Below, one piece after another: positions 1 to 7,601 of a stretch of DNA of 10,465 bases; the stretch's first letter is position 1; the number at the start of each line of letters is the position of its first letter. Position numbers and translations under genes: made by a program. The notes beneath the pieces were generated by a model, which saw only the letters and a list, made by a program, of their open reading frames with translations, did no database searches and was not told the DNA's origin. This DNA comes from an uncultured Collinsella sp. Its GTDB lineage: Bacteria > Actinomycetota > Coriobacteriia > Coriobacteriales > Coriobacteriaceae. The stretch lies in assembly GCA_958438955.1 (NCBI GenBank), contig CAUBTS010000070.1, forward strand, positions 1 through 10,465, read 5' to 3'.

Positions 1-696
1 ACCAACTACCCGCAGCTCACCGGCGACGCCTGCTACATCGCGCAGGAGCACGGCATTACGATGGAGCATCTGGACTACGTGCAGATTCACCCCACGGGAC
101 TGTTCTCGCCGCAGCCGGGCCGCACCTTCCTGATCAGCGAGAGCTGCCGCGGCGAGGGCGCGATTCTGCTCAATGCCGCCGGCGAGCGCTTTACTGACGA
201 GCTGCAACCGCGCGACGTGGTCGCCGCCGCCATTCGCGAGCAGATGAAGCAGGACGGCACCGAGCACGAGTGGCTGAGCTTTGCGCCCGTCGAGCGGGAC
301 GTGGTGACCGGGCACTTTGCCAACATCCGCGCGCGCTGCCTGGAGGACGGCCGTGACATCTTGGACGAACCCATCCCCGTCACGCCCACGCAGCACTACT
401 TTATGGGCGGCGTGTGGGTCGACAAGGACGGCCGCACCTCGATGCCCGAGCTCTACGCCGCCGGCGAGACGGCCTGCAACGGCGTTCACGGCAAGAATCG
501 CCTGGCTTCCAACAGCCTGCTCGAGTCTCTGGTCTGGGGCCGCCGCGCCGCCTGGTACATGCGTACCGGCGAGTCGCTCGCCGTGGAGCAGGCAGGCGAG
601 CCTGCGCTCGACGGACGCCACCGCGCCCTGAGCGCCGACACCCTGGCAATCGATGATTTGGCCCGTGCCGCCGGCGCGCAGGCCGTGGAGGAGTAG
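1..696 (+). CDS. nadB: L-aspartate oxidase, C-terminal part (5' end outside window)
   Basis: The frame is open from base 1 and continues through the ATG at 61, so the gene starts upstream of the window; 231 C-terminal codons are visible. L-aspartate oxidase is a cytosolic FAD flavoprotein that oxidises aspartate to iminoaspartate, the first step of de novo NAD synthesis; NadA then condenses the product to quinolinate. Visible family features are the QIHPTG segment in the substrate-binding part, the SESCRGEGAILLN and GERFTDEL stretches, and the FAD-contacting block AGETACNGVHGKNRLASNSL near 448-516. The fumarate reductase and succinate dehydrogenase flavoproteins are relatives. The NGVHGKNRLASNSLLE form and the nadC neighbour favour NadB. 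The stop is 3 bp before nadC. A nadA gene upstream is expected but cannot be seen. The tail after about 600 is Ala-rich and divergent. Confidence 0.93.
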   Translation, partial: TNYPQLTGDACYIAQEHGITMEHLDYVQIHPTGLFSPQPGRTFLISESCRGEGAILLNAAGERFTDELQPRDVVAAAIREQMKQDGTEHEWLSFAPVERDVVTGHFANIRARCLEDGRDILDEPIPVTPTQHYFMGGVWVDKDGRTSMPELYAAGETACNGVHGKNRLASNSLLESLVWGRRAAWYMRTGESLAVEQAGEPALDGRHRALSADTLAIDDLARAAGAQAVEE

Positions 697-699
697 ACC

Positions 700-1560
700 A
701 TGAATCCCATTACCATGAAACTCGTCGTCGATGATCTGATTTTGCAGGCTCTGCGCGAGGACATCACCTTTGAGGATGTGAGTACGGCGAGTGTATGCCC
801 CACGGCGCGTCCTGCCACGGTGGAGCTCATCGCCAAGGCCGACGGCATCATCGCCGGCCTGGATGTGTTCGCCCGCACCTTCGAGCTGCTGGATTCGCAG
901 AGCTCGGTGCTGTTTGATGTCGCCGATGGCGACGAGGTGCACGCCGGCGACCACGTGGGCCAGGTGCGCGGCGACGCGCGCGTGCTGCTTTCGGGCGAGC
1001 GCGTGGCGCTCAACTACCTGCAGCGCATGAGCGGTATCGCTACCTATACACACCAGATGGCCGCGGTGCTCGAGGGCACCAAGACCGTGCTCGTCGACAC
1101 ACGCAAGACCACGCCGGGCATGCGCGTCTTCGAGAAGGCCGCGGTCGAGATCGGCGGCGGTAGCAACCACCGTTACAACCTGTCGACGGCCGTCATGCTC
1201 AAGGACAACCACATCGATGCCGCCGGTGGTGTGACGCGTGCGATCGAGATGGCGCGCGCCCATGCATCGTTTACCACGACGGTCGAGATCGAGTGCGAGA
1301 ACCTGGACATGGTGCGCGAGGCTGTGGAGGCCGGCGCCGACATCATCATGCTCGACAACATGACCCACGACGATATGGCTGCCGCGATTGAGCTTATCGC
1401 CGGCCGCGCCAAGACCGAGTGCTCGGGCAACGTGGACGCCAGCAATATCCGCGCGCTCGCCGACCTGGGCGTTGACTTTATAAGCTCGGGAGCGCTGACG
1501 CACTCTGCGCCGATTCTCGATCTTTCGCTTAAGCACCTGCGTCTGCTGGACGGTAAATAA
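700..1560 (+). CDS. nadC: Quinolinate (nicotinate-nucleotide) phosphoribosyltransferase, carboxylating
   Basis: The 286-residue protein has the usual NadC length. It converts quinolinate and PRPP to nicotinate mononucleotide, CO2 and pyrophosphate in the cytosol, the third step of de novo NAD synthesis. An N-terminal domain (about 1-115) carries the LSGERVALNYLQRMSGIAT segment (97-115). The barrel that follows holds DTRKTTPGMR (133-142), with the phosphate- and quinolinate-binding Arg and Lys; GGGSNHRYNL (152-161); MLKDNHI (166-172); VEIEC (195-199); and DIIMLDNM (214-221). All are strongly conserved in the family. The chosen start has GGAGGAG at 687-693, six bases upstream and overlapping the nadB stop. 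An in-frame ATG at 715 has no such site. The stop overlaps the niaR start (TAATG), so translation of the two is probably coupled. Confidence 0.97.
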   Translation: MNPITMKLVVDDLILQALREDITFEDVSTASVCPTARPATVELIAKADGIIAGLDVFARTFELLDSQSSVLFDVADGDEVHAGDHVGQVRGDARVLLSGERVALNYLQRMSGIATYTHQMAAVLEGTKTVLVDTRKTTPGMRVFEKAAVEIGGGSNHRYNLSTAVMLKDNHIDAAGGVTRAIEMARAHASFTTTVEIECENLDMVREAVEAGADIIMLDNMTHDDMAAAIELIAGRAKTECSGNVDASNIRALADLGVDFISSGALTHSAPILDLSLKHLRLLDGK

Positions 1561-2105
1561 TGGACGCCCGCGAGCGTCGTCGTGCCATCATGGGCGTGCT
1601 CGAGGGAGCCAAGGAGCCCGTTTCGGGCAGCGCACTTGCCCGCGAGGTTGGCGTGAGCCGCCAGATTGTCGTGCAAGACATTGCCCTGCTGCGTGCCGAT
1701 GGGCACGATATCGTGGCGACCAATCGCGGCTACGTGCTGCAGGAGGCCCCCAGCAGCCCCGCCGTGCCCACGCGCTTGGTCAAGGTTCGCCACGGCGTGG
1801 AGCAGGCAGGCGATGAGCTTACGAGTATCGTCGACGCGGGCGGTGCCGTGCTCAATGTAATCGTCAACCACCGCGTGTATGGCAAGATCACAGCCGATCT
1901 GGACATTCGCAACCGTCGCGATGTTGAGCGCTACCTGCACGATATCGAGAGCGGCAAGAGCTTTCCACTACTAACGGTGACGAGTGGCTACCACTTCCAT
2001 CGCATCGCGGCGGAGGACGAGCAGACCCTCGACGAGATCGAGGCGATGCTCAAGGAGAAAGGCTACCTAGCAGACCTGATGCCCTACGAAGACGATTTGT
2101 CCTAG
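1560..2105 (+). CDS. niaR: NiaR (YrxA)-type niacin-responsive transcriptional repressor, HTH_11 plus 3H domain
   Basis: The 181-residue protein has an N-terminal winged helix (about 4-60, recognition region VSGSALAREVGVSRQIVVQDI) and a C-terminal 3H domain (about 70-175). The domain is named for conserved histidines, here H78, H104 and the pair H145/H147. H78, E86, H145 and H147 sit where the metal-site residues of the Thermotoga NiaR structure are, as I recall it. Family members bind nicotinic acid and then repress NAD synthesis or niacin uptake genes. Here the gene is translationally fused to nadC (start overlaps its stop by one base), so it probably represses the whole nad operon including itself. 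The operator should lie upstream of the first nad gene, outside the window. The C-terminal DLMPYEDD tail is also family-like. The gene ends 9 bp before a strong terminator. Confidence 0.93.
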   Translation: MDARERRRAIMGVLEGAKEPVSGSALAREVGVSRQIVVQDIALLRADGHDIVATNRGYVLQEAPSSPAVPTRLVKVRHGVEQAGDELTSIVDAGGAVLNVIVNHRVYGKITADLDIRNRRDVERYLHDIESGKSFPLLTVTSGYHFHRIAAEDEQTLDEIEAMLKEKGYLADLMPYEDDLS

Positions 2106-2114
2106 CACATAAGC

Positions 2115-2152
2115 AAAAGGAGGCCTCCGCGGCGATGCGGAGGCCTCCTTTT
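2115..2152. terminator. Bidirectional rho-independent terminator between niaR and ferredoxin
   Basis: A perfect 16-bp inverted repeat (2115-2130 and 2137-2152) with a six-base loop (ggcgat) is followed by T-rich sequence on the plus strand (TTTTT at 2149-2153). It begins with four A residues, which become a U run on the minus strand. It lies between two convergent genes and can stop both transcripts. Confidence 0.93.
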
Positions 2153-2192
2153 TGTGCACGGTGTACTTTTGAGTGTGCAAGTGGGGGAGTTG

Positions 2193-2378
2193 TTACTCCT
2201 CGACGATCTCGGTGATCGCGCCGGCGGGGCAAGCGTCCTGGCAAGCGCCACAGGCGACGCAGGAGTCCTCGTCAGCGACGGTAGCGACGTCCTGGAGCTC
2301 CAGAACGCCAGCGGGGCAGGAGTCGACGCAAACGCCACAAGCGATGCACTCGTCGGCATCAATTACGGGATGAGCCAT
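2193..2378 (-). CDS. 2[4Fe-4S] ferredoxin, clostridial type
   Basis: This 61-residue protein begins MAHPVIDADECIACG. It contains two complete CxxCxxCxxxCP motifs, CIACGVCVDSCP (about 12-23) and CVACGACQDACP (about 42-53). Each motif supplies three ligands to one [4Fe-4S] cluster and the fourth to the other, as in clostridial ferredoxins. It is a soluble low-potential electron carrier, likely for partners such as pyruvate:ferredoxin oxidoreductase or hydrogenase in an anaerobe; the partners are inferred. The frame stays open upstream to 2444, but the ATG at 2378 is chosen because it matches family N termini and has GAGG at 2387-2390 (minus strand), eight bases upstream. The acidic, compact sequence is typical. 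It is monocistronic, with a promoter at 2440-2467 and the shared terminator at 2115-2152. Confidence 0.95.
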   Translation of the reverse strand: MAHPVIDADECIACGVCVDSCPAGVLELQDVATVADEDSCVACGACQDACPAGAITEIVEE

Positions 2379-2397
2379 GGTAGTTTCCTCTCTGTTG

Positions 2398-2425
2398 ACC
2401 GACGCTACAGGCGATGCGCGTCGGT
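2398..2425 (-). promoter_or_regulatory. Inverted repeat in the ferredoxin leader
   Basis: A perfect 8-bp inverted repeat (ACCGACGC at 2398-2405 and GCGTCGGT at 2418-2425) with a 12-base spacer lies between the predicted ferredoxin -10 box and its ribosome binding site. It could be an operator just downstream of the transcription start or an RNA hairpin in the leader. No known consensus was recognised. Confidence 0.45.
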
Positions 2426-2439
2426 TTGATTCGGGCAAA

Positions 2440-2467
2440 AACATACCACGGGAGCGACCGTTTGCAA
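2440..2467 (-). promoter_or_regulatory. Probable ferredoxin promoter (extended -10)
   Basis: On the minus strand, TTGCAA (2462-2467) and TATGTT (2440-2445) are separated by 16 bases, and the -10 is preceded by TGG, an extended -10 feature. Each box matches the sigma-70-type consensus at four of six positions. The predicted start would leave a leader of about 55 bases. Confidence 0.5.
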
Positions 2468-2588
2468 TACCCTCTGGCCGGCATCTTCATACCGTTCGCC
2501 GAGTATGCCAAGGTTTACTAAAAAACGCGCAGGTGGGGCCGTTGAGCTGCGCAAATGTTAGCTAAAGGTGACTTGAAATAAAGGGCGA

Positions 2589-2771
2589 TTGAGCGAGCTT
2601 GCGGAAAGCGTATCCCATTATTCGGCCGAGAAACGGGTCGTAGTTTCCGGTTGAGCCACTGGCGGAAACTGCATCCCGGAATACACGCTCAAGGCGGGAC
2701 GCACTTTCCGGTTGAGCCTTCTAGCGGAAAGCGCGTCCCGGAATCGACGCTCAAAGTGGGTCGCGCTTTCC
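2589..2771. repeat. Three tandem ~61-bp imperfect palindromic repeats
   Basis: Three units of 62, 61 and 60 bp (2589-2650, 2651-2711, 2712-2771) each begin TTGAGC, then GCGGAAA, a TCCC block, a central part, a GGG block and TTTCC. Units 2 and 3 also share CCCGGAAT and CGCTCAA. Each unit is internally palindromic. In unit 3, GGAAAGCGCG pairs perfectly with CGCGCTTTCC, followed across one T-T mismatch by CCC with GGG. Unit 2 forms the same stem at 12 of 14 positions. Unit 1 is more decayed. They lie upstream of dnaK and look like a REP-type intergenic repeat array; a regulatory role is possible but not shown. Confidence 0.8.
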
Positions 2772-2935
2772 CCCGGGGTCGCCTCAAGCCACCCCATGCG
2801 GCCTCGGGCCCAAACCTCAGCCATCTCTACATAGATCTCGATAGATTTGCCGAGAACTCAATCAGTGCGTCTACCTGCGCATTTGTGAACCTAAACTCTC
2901 AGCAATAAGAAATCTTATATGAATTGACTTAGATT

Positions 2936-2966
2936 TTGTATATTCCGGCCCATAAGGGGATACACT
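2936..2966 (+). promoter_or_regulatory. Tentative dnaK operon promoter
   Basis: TTGTAT (2936-2941) and TACACT (2961-2966, in the context GGGATACACT) are 19 bases apart, about 80 bases upstream of the dnaK start. The -10 fits the actinobacterial TAnnnT pattern, but the spacing is long and the -35 weak. A TTGACT at 2924-2929 has no partner at a normal distance. No perfect CTTGAG-N7-CTCAAG (HAIR) site was seen near it. Confidence 0.3.
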
Positions 2967-3045
2967 ACATCCTGAAAGACAAGCCGAAACACCGCGCGAC
3001 AGATCGTCGAGGCGGCGCGAACGCAAAAGAGAGAGGGAATTTCTA

Positions 3046-4938
<1,893 letters not shown>

Positions 4939-4940
4939 TC

Positions 4941-5783
4941 ATGTCCGCCCGTAAAGCTCGCACGGAGGCGGCTGCCGCCGGCGCCGCCCCCGTTGACTCT
5001 GAGGAGAAGGACGTGAAGATTCCCGTAGAGGCCGCAGACGATACCGAGGTCAATGAGGCCCCGGCCGCCGAGGCTGCCGAGAACCAGGTAGAGGATTCCA
5101 ACAAGGAGGCGACGATGACCGAGGACGAGATGGTGGAAGCCGCTATCCGCGCCGGTGAGGAAGCCGCCGACAACGACTTTAAGCTCAAGTTCGAGCAGGC
5201 CCAAAAGGAGCTTGCCGACGTGCGCAATGAGCTCGATGCTGCGGCAGAGGCTCAGAAGGCCGCCGAGGACAAGGCGAAGGACGCTACCGAGCGCACCGCT
5301 CGTCTGCAGGCCGACTGGGAGAACTTCCGTCGTCGCACCGCCAACGAGCGCATCGCCGAGCGCGAGCGCGCGACCGAGAAGCTCGTCACCGCGCTGTTGC
5401 CGGTGATCGACGATATCGAGCGCGCGATCGACCATGCCCGTGGCCAAGAGCTTTCCGACGACTTTAAGCAGTTCGTCGATGGCGTTGACGCGGTACATGC
5501 CAAGCTGCTCGATGTGTTTGCGCACGAGGGCGTTGAGCCCATCGATCCCAAGGGCGAGGCGTTCGATCCGCTCGAGCACCAGGCTGTGGGTCGCGTCGAG
5601 GACGCATCGCAGTACGACGAGACCGTCAACGACGTGTACCAGAAGGGCTACCGCATGGCGGATCGCATTCTGCGTTCCGCGATGGTGACGGTGACCTACG
5701 GTGGCGAGAAGCGCCCCGCACCGGAGCCCGAAGCGGCGCCCGAGGATGCTACGGCCGATACGGCCGAGAGCACCGAGGAGTAA
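4941..5783 (+). CDS. grpE: Nucleotide exchange factor GrpE
   Basis: The predicted 280-residue protein promotes ADP release from DnaK and acts as a cytosolic homodimer. Residues 1-75 are acidic, Ala/Glu-rich and probably disordered. A long coiled coil (about 79-150) ends in ADWENFRRR. The helical bundle includes LLPVIDDIERAID, and the C-terminal beta domain that contacts DnaK has GVEPIDPKGEAFDPLEHQAV and VYQKGYRMADRILRSAMVTV, the GrpE signature region. An acidic tail follows. GrpE is usually near 180-220 residues, so this one is long at both ends. The annotated start is two bases after the dnaK stop, with GAGGA at 4927-4931, which fits coupling. A second in-frame ATG at 5115 has a much better ribosome binding site and would give 222 residues, so the true start is uncertain. 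Confidence 0.95.
   Translation: MSARKARTEAAAAGAAPVDSEEKDVKIPVEAADDTEVNEAPAAEAAENQVEDSNKEATMTEDEMVEAAIRAGEEAADNDFKLKFEQAQKELADVRNELDAAAEAQKAAEDKAKDATERTARLQADWENFRRRTANERIAERERATEKLVTALLPVIDDIERAIDHARGQELSDDFKQFVDGVDAVHAKLLDVFAHEGVEPIDPKGEAFDPLEHQAVGRVEDASQYDETVNDVYQKGYRMADRILRSAMVTVTYGGEKRPAPEPEAAPEDATADTAESTEE
5103..5117 (+). promoter_or_regulatory. Strong internal ribosome binding site and alternative grpE start
   Basis: AAGGAGG (5103-5109) lies five bases before an in-frame ATG (5115-5117) at codon 59 of the longer grpE frame. It is a near-ideal Shine-Dalgarno site, stronger than the one for the ATG at 4941. It could be the main start, or give a second, shorter GrpE lacking the acidic N-terminal segment. 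Confidence 0.5.
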
Positions 5784-5788
5784 TTGAG

Positions 5789-5819
5789 AAGGGCCCCGGG
5801 GCAACACCCGGGGCCCTTT
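5789..5819 (+). terminator. Terminator-like hairpin between grpE and dnaJ
   Basis: A perfect 12-bp GC-rich stem (5789-5800 with 5807-5818) and a six-base loop (gcaaca) are followed by TTTC, a weak T run. The hairpin lies five bases after the grpE stop, inside the chaperone operon. It probably terminates part of the transcription or protects the 3' end of a dnaK-grpE mRNA, giving less dnaJ-hspR message. Confidence 0.7.
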
Positions 5820-5847
5820 CTGGCCTAGTGCCATATGACAGTATGAG

Positions 5848-5869
5848 CCGCCGTCCGCAGGGGCGGCGG
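5848..5869 (+). promoter_or_regulatory. Leader hairpin upstream of dnaJ
   Basis: CCGCCGTCC (5848-5856) pairs with GGGCGGCGG (5861-5869), with one G-U pair and a four-base loop. It ends eight bases before the dnaJ ribosome binding site (AGGAGAGGAG, 5877-5886). It has no T run, so it is not a terminator by itself. It may stabilise a processed mRNA end or influence dnaJ translation. No promoter was recognised in this gap. Confidence 0.4.
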
Positions 5870-5891
5870 ATATAACAGGAGAGGAGCTACG

Positions 5892-6857
5892 ATGGCTGCA
5901 GGCAAAACCTTCTATGACATCCTGGGCGTATCCAAGAGCGCCTCCGACAAAGAGATCAAGAGCGCGTTTCGCAAGCTCGCGCAAAAATATCACCCCGATG
6001 CCGGCGGCGACGAGGCCAAGTTTAAGGAGATCAGCGAGGCCTACGAGACGCTTTCGGACGAGAAGAAGCGCAAAGAGTACGACCAGATGCTCATGTTTGG
6101 CGGCATGCCGGGCGCGGGCGGCGCGTATGGCGGCGGCTACGGTGCCGGTGCGGGCGCCAGCGGCTGGGGCGACATCTTCGACAGCATCTTTAGCGGCAAC
6201 GGCGCCTGGGGCAGCGATTGGGGCTCGGGTTTCGCCGGGGCTGCGGGCGCTGCCGGTGCGGGTGCGGGTCGCAGCCGCGCTCGCAAGGGCGGCGACCTGT
6301 CGCTGACCGTCGATGTGACGGCCGAGGACGCGTTTCGCGGCGTGACGCACAAGGTCACCTACCGCATTCCCTCGACAGGCGAGCAACAGACCATTACGGT
6401 CTCGGTGCCCGCGGGTGCGGTCGACGGCGGCAAACTGCGCTACAAGCGTCGCGGCGAGTATGGCGTTGCCGGCGGCGAGCGCGGCGACCTGGTCGTGACC
6501 ACGCACGTGGAGGAGCACCCGCTGTTTAAGCGTAAAGGTGCCGACGTGACCATGGAGGTACCGGTCTCGGTCTATGAGGCGGCGCTCGGCTGCACGGTGG
6601 ACGTGCCGACGCCCGGCGGTGCGACGGTTCGTCTGAAGGTGCCCGCGGGTACCCAGACGGGCAAGAAGTTCCGCTTTAAGGAGATGGGCGCGCCCGACGT
6701 TAAGCACCGTGGCCGTACAGGCGCGCTGCTCGTCGAGATCAAGGTGCAGGTTCCCACGAACCTGTCTGATGACGAGCGCGATGCCATGACCAAGCTGCGC
6801 GAGGCCGACACGCGCGACTATCGCGAGAAGGTCAATCGTTACAAGGCGACGTACTAG
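5892..6857 (+). CDS. dnaJ: DnaJ-type co-chaperone without zinc finger (class B J-protein)
   Basis: The 321-residue J-domain protein stimulates DnaK ATPase and delivers substrates. The J domain (about 5-66) has the catalytic HPD at 34-36 and YDILGVSKSASDKEIKSAFRKLA. A Gly/Ala-rich linker (70-126) includes WGDIFDSIFSG, like the DIF motifs of class B proteins. Two beta-barrel substrate-binding domains follow (about 133-290), with GGDLSLTVDVTAEDAFRG, HPLFKRKGADV and VSVYEAALGCTVDVPTPGG. No CxxCxGxG repeats are present; the only cysteine is C234. It therefore resembles CbpA or DnaJ2-type proteins rather than canonical DnaJ, which has four zinc-binding motifs and about 375-390 residues. A zinc-finger DnaJ may be encoded elsewhere. 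The ATG is preceded by AGGAGAGGAG. It is third in the heat-shock operon, 108 bp after grpE across a hairpin. Confidence 0.95.
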   Translation: MAAGKTFYDILGVSKSASDKEIKSAFRKLAQKYHPDAGGDEAKFKEISEAYETLSDEKKRKEYDQMLMFGGMPGAGGAYGGGYGAGAGASGWGDIFDSIFSGNGAWGSDWGSGFAGAAGAAGAGAGRSRARKGGDLSLTVDVTAEDAFRGVTHKVTYRIPSTGEQQTITVSVPAGAVDGGKLRYKRRGEYGVAGGERGDLVVTTHVEEHPLFKRKGADVTMEVPVSVYEAALGCTVDVPTPGGATVRLKVPAGTQTGKKFRFKEMGAPDVKHRGRTGALLVEIKVQVPTNLSDDERDAMTKLREADTRDYREKVNRYKATY

Positions 6858-6929
6858 GGCGGTCGCGGCGCACGCCCGCGCCCGCGGGCTTATGATGGAC
6901 GATAACGAGACGGAAAGGGGTCAGGTAGC

Positions 6930-7346
6930 ATGGCCGAGGACAATAGGAACAAACCGCTGTACATGATCAGCGTGGCGGCCGAGCTGACCGGCATGCATCC
7001 GCAGACTCTGCGCGTCTACGAGTCCAAGGGCCTGGTGAACCCCCAGCGCTCGGGCGGCAACACGCGCCTGTATTCGCGTGCCGATATCGAGCGCTTGGAG
7101 CTCATCAACCAGCTGACCGACGAGGGCATCAACCTTGCCGGCGTGGTACGCATCCTCGATATGAAGGAGCGTGCCGAGGAGCGCGAGCGCGAGAACGAAA
7201 AACTCCGTGCCCGCGTGCGCCAGCTCGAGGACGAGCTGCACGAGTACAAGATGCAGAAGAAGATCACCGCCCTGGCCCCGCGCGACGGCTCGGTTAACCC
7301 CGAACAGGTCATGCGCAAACTGCTGGGTGCGGGAACCGATTTGTAG
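6930..7346 (+). CDS. hspR: HspR, MerR-family heat-shock repressor
   Basis: The 138-residue MerR-type regulator has YMISVAAELTGMHPQTLRVYE (11-31), the winged-helix DNA-binding part with the HspR-typical HPQTLRxYE, then GLVNPQRSGGNTRLYSRADIERL, and a helical dimerisation region with a Glu/Arg-rich coiled coil (about 78-108). In Streptomyces and Mycobacterium, HspR represses the dnaK operon by binding inverted repeats (HAIR) with DnaK as co-repressor, so free DnaK signals the absence of stress. Its position as the last gene of dnaK-grpE-dnaJ implies autoregulation here. GGAAAGGGG (6912-6920) precedes the ATG. The C-terminal extension (RDGSVNPEQVMRKLLGAGTDL) is somewhat longer than the core. The gap after dnaJ is 72 bp and GC-rich, with no clear terminator. 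Confidence 0.96.
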   Translation: MAEDNRNKPLYMISVAAELTGMHPQTLRVYESKGLVNPQRSGGNTRLYSRADIERLELINQLTDEGINLAGVVRILDMKERAEERERENEKLRARVRQLEDELHEYKMQKKITALAPRDGSVNPEQVMRKLLGAGTDL

Positions 7347-7385
7347 TTACGCGGGATGCATTCGGGCAATCTGGCATTCAACTTC

Positions 7386-7472
7386 ATGATCCCTTGGGGA
7401 CGGAGGAAAACGGATCACTGGGTCGGCCTGACCCAGTGATCCGTTTTCCTCCGTCCCCAAGGGATCATTTTT
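7386..7472. repeat. 83-bp perfect palindrome (two inverted 31-bp units) with T run, likely hspR terminator
   Basis: A perfect 39-bp inverted repeat (7386-7424 and 7430-7468) with a five-base centre (ggcct) is followed by TTTTT (7468-7472). Each arm is itself an imperfect palindrome bounded by TGATCC and GGATCA (7387-7417 and 7437-7467, 31 bp each). Between them lies a 19-bp segment with CTGGGTC pairing with GACCCAG. The design is that of two REP-like units head to head. The T run after a stem of this strength would end hspR transcription, 39 bases after its stop. Confidence 0.9.
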
Positions 7473-7498
7473 GCCTGCTCACACCGGGCTTGCCCTTT

Positions 7499-7516
7499 AC
7501 TTTACCGAGATAAAGT
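7499..7516. promoter_or_regulatory. Candidate operator upstream of the hydratase gene
   Basis: ACTTTA (7499-7504) and TAAAGT (7511-7516) form a perfect 6-bp inverted repeat with a six-base spacer, 100 bp before the hydratase start. TAAAGT could also be part of a -10 box, but no good -35 stands at normal distance (TTGCCC at 7490 is 15 bases away). No known regulator consensus was recognised. Confidence 0.3.
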
Positions 7517-7584
7517 GAACGTGCAGATTCGTAACCAACTCGCAACCGTTCTATGGCACGATATTGAACGAATGTATGCTATGC

Positions 7585-7601
7585 GCCCGAGCCTTTCGGG
7601 C
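7585..7601 (+). promoter_or_regulatory. Small hairpin before the hydratase ribosome binding site
   Basis: GCCCGA (7585-7590) and TCGGGC (7596-7601) form a 6-bp stem with a five-base loop. It ends just before GTGGGAGA, the likely ribosome binding region for the ATG at 7617. It may affect translation or mRNA stability. It also argues that this stretch is a leader rather than coding sequence from the upstream GTG at 7515. Confidence 0.4.

Larger units (their letters stand above)
2468..3045. other. Gene-free region between the divergent ferredoxin and dnaK genes
   Basis: No coding sequence is supported here. The short open frames, such as the plus-strand one at 2651-2908, lie in repeat DNA and have no ribosome binding site or recognisable protein. 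From left to right it holds: about 120 bp where I see nothing (2468-2588); three tandem palindromic repeats (2589-2771); a GC-rich stretch (2772-2820); an AT-rich stretch with the short palindrome ATAAGAAATCTTAT; and the dnaK promoter and leader. No tRNA or other RNA gene was recognised. Confidence 0.7.

Noticed and set aside
1173..1940. 255-codon minus-strand frame across nadC and niaR
   Set aside because: It overlaps two certain genes in antisense, and its sequence has no known domain.
2589..2771. CRISPR array
   Set aside because: The units are contiguous 61-bp repeats with no unique spacers and no cas genes nearby.
2651..2908. 85-codon plus-strand frame in the region upstream of dnaK
   Set aside because: It begins inside the tandem palindromic repeats, has no ribosome binding site, and its sequence follows the repeat period rather than a protein pattern.
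2772..3045. CIRCE operator (TTAGCACTC-N9-GAGTGCTAA) for HrcA control of dnaK
   Set aside because: No matching inverted repeat is present; the operon encodes HspR instead.
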